Assembly (NCBI GenBank): GCA_017455205.1
Contig: JAFTBM010000067.1
Coordinates: forward strand, 1-37,076
Source of the DNA: Bacteroidales bacterium
GTDB taxonomy: Bacteria; Bacteroidota; Bacteroidia; Bacteroidales; P3
Direction: 5' to 3'
DNA length: 37,076 nt
Shown here: one piece after another, positions 14,981 to 23,400 of the stretch
Position numbering within the stretch: the stretch's first letter is position 1
Layout of the letters: each line of letters opens with the position of its first letter
The notes under the pieces: model-generated
Database searches by the model: none
What the model was told of the DNA's origin: nothing
Seen by the model: the letters and a program-made list of their open reading frames with translations, nothing else
Program-made: the position numbers and the translations under genes

Positions 14981-16191
14981 GGCTGGAAGCACTTATCGCC
15001 AGCCGCTACCTTTTTGCACAGAAGCACCGCTCGGTGGTAACGGTCATCTCGTGGGTGTCACTCATCGGACTGATGGTAAGCACGGCGGCACTGATAGTGG
15101 TGCTGTCGGTCTACAACGGCATCGGCGAGGTAACACGGGGACTATTCGGCACCTTCGACCCCGAGCTGGTGGTGGAGCCTGCCGAGGGCAAGACATTTCG
15201 CGTGGACGAGAAGACTTGGAGGCAGCTGCAACAGGTGGAGGGAGTGAAGATGGCATGCCAGATGGTCAGCGAGACGGCTTGGCTGACCTACGGCGACAAC
15301 CAGGCCATCGTTACCCTGCGGGGGGTGGACAGCACATATCGGCTGCTCTCGGGGCTTGACACACTCATCAGCGAAGGGCACTACACCACCCGCATAGGCG
15401 AGCTGGCAACGCTGGTAGTGGGAGGCGAGGTGTGGTACAGCCTCGGCATCAGAATGCCATCCAACACAATGGCAGCAGTGCATATTCCTCGTCGAGGCAC
15501 CGCCTCGATGGGCTACAGCCTCGACCAAGCATTCCGCATAGGCTATGCCCTTCCCGTGGGCAACTTCTTCATCCAGCAGGATATTGACCAGCGCTATGTG
15601 GTGGCCGACATCGACTTTGTGCGTGGACTGACCGACTATGCACCCGACGAGTGCACGGCCATTGCCCTCAAGGTGGCCGAGGGCGAGAAGGTGGAGCGGG
15701 CGAAGTGCGGCGTGGAGGCTTGGACAGCGACCACGGGCGAGCAGCTAACGGTGAAAGACCGCTACGACCAACAGCCGCTCTACTTCAAAATATTCCGCAC
15801 CGAGCGGCTGGGCATCTACCTCATCCTCGCACTGATAGTGCTGATATCCACCTTGAGCCTGGTGGCCTCGCTCTCGCTGCTGATTATCAACAAGCGGCAC
15901 GATGTGTTCACCCTACGCAGCCTGGGGATGACCACTCGGCGGCTGCAGCTGACATTCCTCGCCGAAGGGCTGCTCATCTGCGGCATTGCAGTGGCAGCGG
16001 GGCTGCTGATTGGCTTTGCAGTGAGTTTCGTGCAGCAGCAGTGGGGCATCATCACCATGGGCGACGGCAACTTTGTTACCAGTGCGTTCCCCGTGGCGAT
16101 ACGCGGACTGGATTTCCTATGGACATTCCTGCTGGTGATGACCCTCAGCAGCCTTTCGGTGGGACTCACCGTGCGGCACGCACAGCTCTGA
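14977..16191 (+). CDS. LolC/LolE-type ABC transporter permease (FtsX-like)
   Basis: This 404-residue inner-membrane protein starts MRLEALIASRYLFAQKH from GTG, which overlaps the rbfA stop (GTGA). A first membrane helix (about 20-42, VISWVSLIGLMVSTAALIVVLSVYNG) is followed by a large periplasmic domain (about 43-270). Three C-terminal helices form the FtsX domain (LILALIVLISTLSLVASLSLLII, LLICGIAVAAGLLIGFAVSF, FLWTFLLVMTLSSLSVGL), with the LRSLGMT motif after the second helix. This is the topology of lipoprotein-releasing permeases, which pass lipoproteins to the outer-membrane sorting route with a LolD ATPase. No ATPase gene is adjacent. The lipoprotein-release role is inferred from family. 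Confidence 0.85.
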   Translation: MRLEALIASRYLFAQKHRSVVTVISWVSLIGLMVSTAALIVVLSVYNGIGEVTRGLFGTFDPELVVEPAEGKTFRVDEKTWRQLQQVEGVKMACQMVSETAWLTYGDNQAIVTLRGVDSTYRLLSGLDTLISEGHYTTRIGELATLVVGGEVWYSLGIRMPSNTMAAVHIPRRGTASMGYSLDQAFRIGYALPVGNFFIQQDIDQRYVVADIDFVRGLTDYAPDECTAIALKVAEGEKVERAKCGVEAWTATTGEQLTVKDRYDQQPLYFKIFRTERLGIYLILALIVLISTLSLVASLSLLIINKRHDVFTLRSLGMTTRRLQLTFLAEGLLICGIAVAAGLLIGFAVSFVQQQWGIITMGDGNFVTSAFPVAIRGLDFLWTFLLVMTLSSLSVGLTVRHAQL

Positions 16192-16226
16192 CTCTTTGGG
16201 CGAGATTCTCTGGGCAAAATTCACTG

Positions 16227-16320
16227 GGCGAAGATGGAATCTTCGCCTCCTTGGACTCGGTATGACTCCCCGTGTACCACGCTCGATTCTGACTCATTGG
16301 GCGAAGATGAAATCTTCGCC
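16227..16320. terminator. Two copies of a GGCGAAGAT hairpin between converging genes
   Basis: GGCGAAGAT-GGA-ATCTTCGCC (16227-16247) and GGCGAAGAT-GAA-ATCTTCGCC (16300-16320) are perfect 9-bp hairpins. Each is followed by TCCTTG, so the repeated unit is larger than the hairpin. They lie between the permease gene (+) and the porin-like gene (-) and probably end transcription from one or both sides. Confidence 0.7.
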
Positions 16321-16338
16321 TCCTTGAGCTTGGTACCT

Positions 16339-17532
16339 TCAGAAGGTATAAACCATGCTCAACGATAGGCGGAGGTTGCCGACTGGGGTGGCGTAGCCTG
16401 CACGGGTGTACTCGGCTTCGGCAGTGAAGGAGAGGGCGTCGAGGGTGGTATAGGTCAGGCGAGGCTGGATGCGCCAAAGGTAGTCCATCTCCGCCCCCCG
16501 TCCGAGGACGATAGCCGCAGCAGGGATATCACCCACTTGATGGGCATAGCCAAGAAAGAGGCCAGGTCTCCAATGGCCGCGGTTGCGTTCCAAGTCAAGC
16601 CAAAGGGTGTTGAAGTGCCAGTCGAGCGCCTTATAGTCGAGGCTGTCGGCAGTGGGCAGCAGCATATAGCCTCCGAGCGAGCAGCCTTCGTAGAGGCTAT
16701 TGCCCAGCAGGGTTTGCGCTTTGAGGGTGATGCCTTCGAGCCGTAGGCTTGCGAAGAGGGAGTAGGAGAAAGAGGTGTGGAGTGTATGTGGTGAGGCAAG
16801 GCTCGTGGTGTTCACCACAGGTTGCACCGTCTTGGCATTGACTGCCATGCCAGCGAACAAGCGTTCACCACGGTAGCGCAGTTGTGCGTTCAATTCGGGC
16901 AACAGGGAATGCCTTGCAAAGAGAGTACTGGTGGCAGTCTCGCCATCGAGAAGTCCCTGGCTGGCATTGTCCAGTTGCCATTGTGCCACGGCCACTGCCT
17001 CAAGGGTATGCAGGTGGTATTCGTAGCGCACTTGCGGCTGGCGGGCGTAGGGATGGAAAGGGGCACCCATATTGAGGGGGTTGGTCATGGGCATCACCTC
17101 GTGTACCACCATAGCATACCAGTATAGCCCCACCAGCAAGCGATGGTGCTGCCATTGCATATCGATATAGGCATGGCGAAGGCGTAGGTTGTTGATGGTG
17201 GCATTGGTGGCACCAGTGAAGTCGCCCTCGAGGTAGGCCGAGGTTCTGGCATCCAGCAGGTCAGGGCCGCTGACGCGCAAACCGAGGCGGGCGGTGATGG
17301 CCAGCATATCGGCCTGCCACCCGCTGTTGATGTCGTGCCCGAGGCTGTCGCGGACAATGGGCTTGGGGTAGAAGAGCATCATATCCTCGCGTCCACCCAC
17401 CACCGAGCGGCTGTCAGCATAGTAGTGGGGATTGACTAATCCGCTTAAGCTGAATCGTGTCTGTGCTTCAGACGGGGTGAAAGAGGCGAAAGCCATCGCC
17501 ACCAGCAGAATTGTCAATGCCCTACGTGCCAT
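16339..17532 (-). CDS. Porin-like outer-membrane beta-barrel protein, unassigned
   Basis: This 397-residue exported protein has a signal peptide (MARRALTILLVAMAFASFTPSEAQ). Most of the chain is made of alternating amphipathic strands with typical barrel phrases (LSGLVNPHYYADSRSVVGGRED, AYLEGDFTGATNATINNLRLRHAYI, FNTLWLDLERNRGHWRPGLFLGYAH). It ends LSLSMVYTF with the terminal Phe recognised by BamA. It looks like a general porin-like family member, but no substrate can be given. An upstream in-frame GTG (17562) exists; the ATG at 17532 begins at the signal peptide. It is the last of three closely packed minus-strand genes, 26 bp after the membrane protein gene. Confidence 0.75.
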   Translation of the reverse strand: MARRALTILLVAMAFASFTPSEAQTRFSLSGLVNPHYYADSRSVVGGREDMMLFYPKPIVRDSLGHDINSGWQADMLAITARLGLRVSGPDLLDARTSAYLEGDFTGATNATINNLRLRHAYIDMQWQHHRLLVGLYWYAMVVHEVMPMTNPLNMGAPFHPYARQPQVRYEYHLHTLEAVAVAQWQLDNASQGLLDGETATSTLFARHSLLPELNAQLRYRGERLFAGMAVNAKTVQPVVNTTSLASPHTLHTSFSYSLFASLRLEGITLKAQTLLGNSLYEGCSLGGYMLLPTADSLDYKALDWHFNTLWLDLERNRGHWRPGLFLGYAHQVGDIPAAAIVLGRGAEMDYLWRIQPRLTYTTLDALSFTAEAEYTRAGYATPVGNLRLSLSMVYTF

Positions 17533-17558
17533 ACAACCTCGAAAGCCAATGTCGCCAC

Positions 17559-18284
17559 TCACTTTTTAGAGCCTCCAGCCAAGGCAAGGATAAGTCCCAA
17601 GGCCACGCCGAGTAGGGCAGCGAAGAGCACTTGCAGGTTCTGTGGCAGGATGAAGGTGATGGTGTGGGCAGGAAACCAGAAGAGCGGGATAGTCTTCTTG
17701 AAGACGATGTTCCACTGGACATCCCAATTGATTTTCTCGCGGAATATCTCGCGCATCTTCATCGGGCGCAGCAATCCGCACACAGTGCCTCCATTGTCGG
17801 TAATATGGATGTCGGTACACTTATGAAAAGTCATCATCACTGGTGCGAAGATGCTATTCATCAGCACACTGACTGCAAAGGCGATGCCCAGCTTGCCCCA
17901 CGTCAGATGGGGCGAGGCAAAGGTGGCAGCATAGGAGGCAGCATGGCCAGTGCTACCGCTGACGGCATCAGCCACCGAGCCGAGAAACACGGGCACTCCA
18001 CTCTTGAAGATGACCATGGCCATAGCGATGCACATGCCGAGGAATCCCCACACCATCATGCGTGGCACCACTCCAAAGCCTTTCTTGCTGTAGACACCTT
18101 CGCGGATACGCAAGGCCAGCATCTCGCCCAGTGTGGCAAGGATGGCAAATTTGAAGAATGCCATAATGTAGGGGTGGTGGGCAGTAGCCCAGTTGAAGCC
18201 TTCGGCACAGTGGGTCTGCGGGAGGGCAAAGAGTGCAGCCACAATGGCCACACACGCGATGAGTATCCAGTCTGCTCTTTTCAT
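17559..18284 (-). CDS. Conserved multi-spanning membrane protein of unknown function
   Basis: This 241-residue integral membrane protein has about six hydrophobic segments (DWILIACVAIVAALFAL, PYIMAFFKFAILATLGEMLAL, MMVWGFLGMCIAMAMVI, KLGIAFAVSVLMNSIFAPVMM, PLFWFPAHTITFILP, VLFAALLGVALGLILALAGG). Conserved-looking polar motifs sit between helices (GEMLALRIREG, MMTFHKCTD, FREKINWDVQWNIVFKKTIPLFW). The FKKTIPLFWxPAHTxTF phrase resembles a membrane family seen in Bacteroidota and Firmicutes, but I cannot name it. Its ATG overlaps the stop of the methyltransferase gene (ATGA), so the two are translationally coupled; a joint job on a membrane-bound substrate is possible but only inferred. Confidence 0.75.
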   Translation of the reverse strand: MKRADWILIACVAIVAALFALPQTHCAEGFNWATAHHPYIMAFFKFAILATLGEMLALRIREGVYSKKGFGVVPRMMVWGFLGMCIAMAMVIFKSGVPVFLGSVADAVSGSTGHAASYAATFASPHLTWGKLGIAFAVSVLMNSIFAPVMMTFHKCTDIHITDNGGTVCGLLRPMKMREIFREKINWDVQWNIVFKKTIPLFWFPAHTITFILPQNLQVLFAALLGVALGLILALAGGSKK

Positions 18285-19081
18285 TCGGATTGCTTTTTGG
18301 TGAGGAGATACCATGCCGAGGTGGTGTAGAAGTTGCGCAGCCACGGCAAAGCGTTGAACGGCCACACCTCGCGCAGGGGCAAGAGGTGGAATTTCTGCTT
18401 GTAGTGAGGATTGATGACCCACAAGGTTCGCTTCTTGACCTCCATCCCAGCCTCCGTGGCCAGCCGCTGGAAACGCTCGACAGGCAACCTGCACTGCTTG
18501 ATGCTCAACATCTCGTCCACCACGTTCTGCGGCTCGCCGCAACGGCGAAGCAGCCACCCGTAGACCCTGGCGGGCAGCAGGTGGATGTAGGGCAACTTGG
18601 AGAGGCGGCTGTGGCATATCTGCTGGTGGCCACCGAAGGGCATCTGCCAGGCGGGAAAGCCGAAGAATGCCACCGCCTGCGGCTTCATGAAGCACTGCAT
18701 GAGCTGCATAAAGGGCAGTTTACTCTCGGGCGGAATATGCTCAATGACATCGTGCACCAGCACCAGGTCGAATGCCTCGGCTTCATCCTTGGGCAATGGC
18801 ACTTTTAGGAAGTCGGAGGCAATAAACTCGCCCTCCACACCAGCCTCGGCAAAGAAGCTGCGTGCGTTGTCAATCCGCTTTGCATCAATGTCGATGCCCA
18901 CCACCTTGCACCCAGCCTCGGCAAAAGGCAGCAGGTTGCCCCCCTCGCCGCAACCGATTTCCAGCACTCGGGTGCCACCTCCGACGGCCATCACCCGTGC
19001 CACATAATCCACGTAGAACTCTCGCGCCGTCCCTGCCAGCTCGGTGAAGTAAAGTTTCCTATCGGTATGTCGCTTCTGCAT
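18281..19081 (-). CDS. SAM-dependent class I methyltransferase
   Basis: This 266-residue protein has a Rossmann-fold methyltransferase core in its first two thirds. Motif I is VLEIGCGEGGNL (about residues 39-50), the ribose-binding acidic residue follows in VVGIDID (about 60-66), then FIASDFLKV, and motif IV/post-motif LVLVHDVIEHIPP (about 107-119). The C-terminal third (FGGHQQICHSRLSKLPY, then YKQKFHLLPLREVWPFNALPWLRNFYTTSAWYLL) is aromatic and may contact membrane or a hydrophobic substrate. The substrate is unknown. First gene of a three-gene minus-strand group. Just upstream of its ATG lies an AT-rich stretch with AATAGAGAA repeats instead of a recognisable -7 box. Confidence 0.85.
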   Translation of the reverse strand: MQKRHTDRKLYFTELAGTAREFYVDYVARVMAVGGGTRVLEIGCGEGGNLLPFAEAGCKVVGIDIDAKRIDNARSFFAEAGVEGEFIASDFLKVPLPKDEAEAFDLVLVHDVIEHIPPESKLPFMQLMQCFMKPQAVAFFGFPAWQMPFGGHQQICHSRLSKLPYIHLLPARVYGWLLRRCGEPQNVVDEMLSIKQCRLPVERFQRLATEAGMEVKKRTLWVINPHYKQKFHLLPLREVWPFNALPWLRNFYTTSAWYLLTKKQSE

Positions 19082-19223
19082 AATATCTACAATGCCTGCT
19101 ATCTCTATTTTCTCTATTTTCTCTATTGTTTCTATTATCTCTATCCACCCTTCAAACGCCTTTACCCTTGCTTTATTGCGTGCCTCTCCAAAATCTCTCT
19201 GCTGCCAGTCGCGATATTTTTGC

Positions 19224-19231
19224 TATCTTTG
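19224..19231 (+). promoter_or_regulatory. Likely -7 box of the helicase gene promoter
   Basis: TATCTTTG lies 35 bp before the ATG at 19267, which would give a leader of about 30 nt. The -33 box is not well conserved. It excludes the in-frame upstream codons from being the start. Confidence 0.55.
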
Positions 19232-19266
19232 CACTGCCAATAACCCCCACAACCACCGACCAACCT

Positions 19267-21867
19267 ATGGAGCGACACTTCGACCCCTGGCAGCAGCAAG
19301 CCATCGAAATCAGCAGCGGGCGGCACCTCGTACTCGCACCCCCAGGCTGCGGCAAGACCGACATCCTCACCGAGCGCGTGGTCCACGCCCACACCCACGG
19401 CATCCCCTACGCTGATATGCTCTGCCTCACCTTCACCAACCGCGCCGCCAAGGGTATGGCACAGCGCATCGCCGACCGCACTTCCGCCCCCCTGCCCGAC
19501 GACCTCTTCGTGGGCAACATCCACCGCTTCTGCTCGCAAATGCTCTTCACCGAAGGCGTGGTCAACCACAACTCGACCATCATCGACGAAATCGATGCCG
19601 CCAATATCATCCAAGAGGAGCTCTGTCCACAATTCAACACCAAAGTGCGCACCTCCGAACTGCTCCGCACCCAGCACGGTCTGCGCCAAATGGCCATGGG
19701 TATGCGTGGCGACCTCATTCTCCACGCCGACCTCTTCCACACGGGCCTTATGTCGAAGCTCTGCGACGTTCTCGGCCTGCCTTTCAACGAGGAGAACCTC
19801 GCCCACATCTACACCCACATCGAGTCCCTCACCTCGCGCTACCAAGTCCTTTCCGAGCTGCCAGCCGCCAACCTCATGGTGCTCGCCAACTCCTACGAGC
19901 GCTACAAGCAGGACCACGACCTACTCGACTACGACGACCTCCTCCTCCTCGCCTACCAGCACCTCTCCCAACCCCAATCCACCACCCGCTTCAGCTGGAT
20001 TGAAGTGGACGAGGTGCAAGACCTCAATTCCCTCCAGCTCGCTATCATCGACCTTCTCGCTACCCCCGAGGCTACCATCGTATACCTCGGCGACGAGCAG
20101 CAGGCTATCTTCTCTTTCATCGGCGCCAAACTGGAGACCCTCCAAGCCCTCAAGCAGCGCTGCGAAGGCCACGTCCACTACCTCCACAACAACTACCGCT
20201 CCCCCGCCTACCTCCTCGACCTCCAAAACGACTATGCCTCCCTCAACCTCGGCATCCCACCCGATGCCCTTCCCACCACCGACAACCACACCCCTCCCCA
20301 ACCTGGCGACCTCTGCCTCATCGACCTCGCCGACGGCACCCTCGAAAGCTACTACGCTGCACGCTTCGCCCAACGCTATGGCACCTCCTCCAGCAGCAAG
20401 GTGGCCATCCTCGTCAGTACCAACCGCGAGGCCGACAGCATCAGCGAGGCTATGACCAACCTCGGCATCGCCCACTTCAAAATCAGCGGCACCGACCTCT
20501 TCTCCCTCCCCGCAGTCAAGCTGCTCATCGCCCACCTCTGCGTCGTGGCCGACGAGAACACCTCTTTCGCCTGGGCACGCCTCTTTTGGAGTCTCGGCCT
20601 GCTCCCCACCTACACCGCAGCTCGCCACCTGATGCACTCCCTCCAACGCGTCGCCCTCCTTCCCTCCGACTTCCTCCTCCACCCCGACAGCTCCTACCTC
20701 CAAGCCTTCTCCCATGCCTACGACACCGAAACCCTCGTCATCTTCGATACCGAAACCACTGGCCTCGACCCCACCACCGACGACATTATCCAGATTGCGG
20801 CCATCAAGGTGCATCGCGGCCAACCCATCGGCCAGTCCTTCAACATCATCCTCTCCACCTCCCGGCCCATCCCCGCCGAAGTGGGCGGCCACCCCAACCC
20901 TATGCTCGACCTCTACCACAACAGCCATCGCTACTCCCCAGCCGAGGGCCTACGCCGCTTCCTCGACTTCTGCGACGGCCTACCCCTCGTGGGCCACAAC
21001 GCCGCCTTCGACTATTCCATCCTCGACCACAACCTCCGCCGCCACTGCCCCGACCTCATCCTCGCCGACCACTGTCCCCGCTGCTTCGATACCCTCAAAT
21101 ACATCCGCCTCATCCGCCCCCGCCTCCGCCGCTACAAGCTCGGCTACCTCCTCGACACCCTCCACCTCGAAGGAGCCAACAGCCACCGCGCCGACGACGA
21201 CATCCTCGCCACCCTTGCCCTGCTCCGCTTCTGCCACACTGCCGCCTCGCCTCTCATCGCCCAGCAACGCCTCTTCCTCGCCGACAACCGCCAGCTAATC
21301 GCCGACTTCCGCTCGCGCTACGCCGACCTCTACCTCCACGCCTACCACCAGCAGCAAGGCAGCATCACCTCCGAGCTGCAATTCGCCTACCAACGCCTGC
21401 TCGCTTCTGGCCTCATCAGCCCAATAGACAAATGGGAACACCTCATCCACTACCTCGACACCGACCTTATCCGCTCCGACCGCTACCCCACCCTCCATCA
21501 GCAACTCGCCCGCTACGCCACCGACCTCACCACCAGCAAGGAAGCCGACCTCTGCGGTGGCTCGCTCCAAGAGCAATACATCATCTCCACCATCCACAAG
21601 GCCAAAGGGCTTGAGTTCGACGCCGTGGTCATCCCCCGCGCCACCGACGACAACTACCCCGGCCCCCGCAGCTGGACCGAACATCAAATCCAAGAGGATG
21701 CCCGATGCCTCTTCGTGGCCATCTCCCGCTCGCGCCGCTGCCTCTGCATCCTCTACCACTCCCGCCTCAGCTCCTCCGCCCACTCGCTTTCCCCATTCCT
21801 CAAAAAGGTGCAACGCCACTTCACCCTCTACCGCCGCACTCCCGACGGCAAAATCCGCCCCGCTTGA
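19267..21867 (+). CDS. UvrD/PcrA-type superfamily 1 helicase with inserted DnaQ-like exonuclease
   Basis: This 866-residue protein carries the SF1A helicase motifs: Q-motif region (DPWQQQAIEI), I PPGCGKT (about 25-31), Ia TFTNRAAKGM, II VDEVQD (about 246-251), III YLGDEQQAIFSFIGA, IV NNYRSP, V TIHKAKGLEFDAVV (about 774-787) and VI LFVAISRSRR (about 814-823). A complete DEDDh exonuclease is inserted between IV and V: ExoI FDTETTG (about 492-498), ExoII GHNAAFD (about 575-581), ExoIII HRADDD (His and Asp five apart, about 639-644). It should unwind DNA 3'-5' and degrade 3' ends, probably in repair. The promoter box fixes ATG 19267. The coding strand is C-rich, unlike + strand genes before 17 kb. 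It converges with queF with only 10 bp between stops. Confidence 0.9.
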   Translation: MERHFDPWQQQAIEISSGRHLVLAPPGCGKTDILTERVVHAHTHGIPYADMLCLTFTNRAAKGMAQRIADRTSAPLPDDLFVGNIHRFCSQMLFTEGVVNHNSTIIDEIDAANIIQEELCPQFNTKVRTSELLRTQHGLRQMAMGMRGDLILHADLFHTGLMSKLCDVLGLPFNEENLAHIYTHIESLTSRYQVLSELPAANLMVLANSYERYKQDHDLLDYDDLLLLAYQHLSQPQSTTRFSWIEVDEVQDLNSLQLAIIDLLATPEATIVYLGDEQQAIFSFIGAKLETLQALKQRCEGHVHYLHNNYRSPAYLLDLQNDYASLNLGIPPDALPTTDNHTPPQPGDLCLIDLADGTLESYYAARFAQRYGTSSSSKVAILVSTNREADSISEAMTNLGIAHFKISGTDLFSLPAVKLLIAHLCVVADENTSFAWARLFWSLGLLPTYTAARHLMHSLQRVALLPSDFLLHPDSSYLQAFSHAYDTETLVIFDTETTGLDPTTDDIIQIAAIKVHRGQPIGQSFNIILSTSRPIPAEVGGHPNPMLDLYHNSHRYSPAEGLRRFLDFCDGLPLVGHNAAFDYSILDHNLRRHCPDLILADHCPRCFDTLKYIRLIRPRLRRYKLGYLLDTLHLEGANSHRADDDILATLALLRFCHTAASPLIAQQRLFLADNRQLIADFRSRYADLYLHAYHQQQGSITSELQFAYQRLLASGLISPIDKWEHLIHYLDTDLIRSDRYPTLHQQLARYATDLTTSKEADLCGGSLQEQYIISTIHKAKGLEFDAVVIPRATDDNYPGPRSWTEHQIQEDARCLFVAISRSRRCLCILYHSRLSSSAHSLSPFLKKVQRHFTLYRRTPDGKIRPA

Positions 21868-21877
21868 AGCCCGATGC

Positions 21878-22336
21878 TCACATCCCGTAGCTCTCCAGCC
21901 GCTGCCGCGCCAGCTGCTCGTAGCGCGTCCCCGGCCGCCCATAATTGACGTAAGGGTGAATGCTGATGCCACCCCGAGGCACAAACAACCCCACCACCTC
22001 AAGGTAGCGCGGCTCCAGCAATGCCACCAAGTCGCGCAGGATGATGTTCACGCAATCCTCATGGAAATCGCCATGGTTGCGAAACGAGAAGAGGTAAAGC
22101 TTCAAGCTCTTGCTCTCCACCATGCGGCGGTCGGGGATATACATGATGCGCAACTCCGCAAAGTCGGGCTGCCCAGTGATAGGGCACAGCGTGGTGAACT
22201 CCGGACAGTTGAGCTGCACCCAATAGTCGCGCTCGGCATGTGCATTGTCGAACGCTTCCAGCACCTCGGGGGCATAACTGGCAGGCACCTCCGCATGCCG
22301 CCCCAAGGCATGCAGCTGCTCTTTGCTCTGATTCAT
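21878..22336 (-). CDS. queF: NADPH-dependent 7-cyano-7-deazaguanine reductase (preQ0 reductase)
   Basis: This 152-residue enzyme reduces the nitrile of preQ0 to the aminomethyl group of preQ1. It is of the short unimodular type. Seen: the nucleophile region [18 protein letters not shown] with the catalytic Cys in LCPITG, the NADPH-binding QueF motif [16 protein letters not shown], and the C-terminal [16 protein letters not shown]. The ATG at 22336 overlaps the queE stop (ATGA), which sets the start and shows coupling. It is the last gene of queC-queD-queE-queF. No terminator is visible in the 10 bp before the converging helicase gene. Confidence 0.95.
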   Translation of the reverse strand: MNQSKEQLHALGRHAEVPASYAPEVLEAFDNAHAERDYWVQLNCPEFTTLCPITGQPDFAELRIMYIPDRRMVESKSLKLYLFSFRNHGDFHEDCVNIILRDLVALLEPRYLEVVGLFVPRGGISIHPYVNYGRPGTRYEQLARQRLESYGM

Positions 22337-22920
22337 CTTATTCCTATCATTTTGTGTATCTGCATCGAAAGTCGCCACTCGGGATGCCCTTTGACGTACT
22401 CCACCGCCGCAGCCACCAGCTCCGCATTGCGCTCCCGCTCGCCCACATCCATCGGCTGCAAGCTGCGCTGCGCCTCGTGCCCCAGCTCCTCCCAGTAGCC
22501 CTGCGGCTCATGTTCTCCATCGTAGAGCACCTTCACCTCATCCACCCGCTGCCTCACCACCTGCGCCTCCGCACCCAGCCATTCCCCTTTGGGCGAGACG
22601 CACACCCAGTCCACCGCCGCATCGATGGCCACCGTCCCATTGGTCTCCACCGCCACTCTCCGCCCCACAGCATGCAGCCTATCTACCAAGCCAGCCAACG
22701 GCTGCAACGCAGGCTCACCCCCCGTCAGCAGCACCCACAGCGAGGGATAGCGCAGCACCTCCGCCACTACCTCCTCTTCGCTCATCTCCACCCAAGCCTC
22801 ATGCCGCGTGTCGCAAAACGGACAGGCAAGATTGCAGCCGCTCAAGCGCACAAAGACCATCGCCTCGCCCTGCATTGCCCCCTCGCCCTGCAGCGAATAG
22901 AATATCTCATTTACCCTCAT
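22333..22920 (-). CDS. queE: 7-carboxy-7-deazaguanine synthase (radical SAM)
   Basis: This 195-residue radical SAM enzyme rearranges 6-carboxy-tetrahydropterin to 7-carboxy-7-deazaguanine. The 4Fe-4S motif is CNLACPFC (Cys-x3-Cys-x2-Cys, about residues 29-36), preceded by the family N-terminus [15 protein letters not shown]. It is followed by [10 protein letters not shown] and VETNGT, the SAM-binding region, and VSPKGEW. Length is normal. Its ATG overlaps the queD stop by 4 bp and its own stop overlaps queF. Confidence 0.95.
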   Translation of the reverse strand: MRVNEIFYSLQGEGAMQGEAMVFVRLSGCNLACPFCDTRHEAWVEMSEEEVVAEVLRYPSLWVLLTGGEPALQPLAGLVDRLHAVGRRVAVETNGTVAIDAAVDWVCVSPKGEWLGAEAQVVRQRVDEVKVLYDGEHEPQGYWEELGHEAQRSLQPMDVGERERNAELVAAAVEYVKGHPEWRLSMQIHKMIGIR

Positions 22921-23273
22921 TCCAACATGCCAATTTCCGCATCATCCGCCACATAGGTGGCCACATTCCCCGCCGTCTCCTGCACGTCCACACGGTAGCA
23001 CCGCGACACCTGCTGCTGGCACCACCGCGCGATGTTCTCCGCCGTCGGGTTGCAACCGATCACGTCGTTCACCACCTGGTGGTCGAGCCTATCGGCCACC
23101 CGCCGCTTAATCTCGGCGAAATCCACCACCATCCCGTTCCTGTCCAGCTCCGCCGCACGGCAGTATACCGTAATCAGCCAGTTGTGGCCATGCATCTGGG
23201 TGCACTTGCTCGCGTAATCCAGCTCCAGTCGGTGCGCCCCCGACACCTCGAAAGTCTTTTTGACGTAGTACAT
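22917..23273 (-). CDS. queD: 6-carboxy-5,6,7,8-tetrahydropterin synthase
   Basis: This 118-residue zinc enzyme of the PTPS family makes 6-carboxy-tetrahydropterin from dihydroneopterin triphosphate. Zinc ligands are the His in GAHRLE and both His in MHGHNW; the catalytic Cys is in SKCTQMHGH. Other family parts are VVDFAEIKRRV, LDHQVVND and PTAENIARW. An AT-rich 120-bp spacer with a repeat array separates it from queC upstream, so queD-queE-queF might also have their own transcript start. Confidence 0.95.
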   Translation of the reverse strand: MYYVKKTFEVSGAHRLELDYASKCTQMHGHNWLITVYCRAAELDRNGMVVDFAEIKRRVADRLDHQVVNDVIGCNPTAENIARWCQQQVSRCYRVDVQETAGNVATYVADDAEIGMLE

Positions 23274-23316
23274 GGTTGATAGAAATAATAGAATTAATAG
23301 AAATTATAGGATTCTC

Positions 23317-23400
23317 TCAATTTTCAATTCTCAATTCTCAATTTTCAATTCTCAATTCTCAATTTTCAATTCTCAATTCTCAATTTTCAATTCTCAATTC
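23317..23400. repeat. Twelve-unit TCAATTY heptamer array with 21-bp higher-order period
   Basis: The units run TCAATTT, TCAATTC, TCAATTC four times in a row (84 bp). Read on the minus strand the array begins inside the last codons of queC and gives its stop codon (GAGAAT then TGA). Shorter relatives occur at 7189-7210 and 12650-12680, next to 11-bp arrays. Confidence 0.95.

Noticed and set aside
23317..23400. CRISPR or coding repeat
   Set aside because: The units are 7 bp without spacers, and every reading frame on the minus strand meets TGA or lacks a start.
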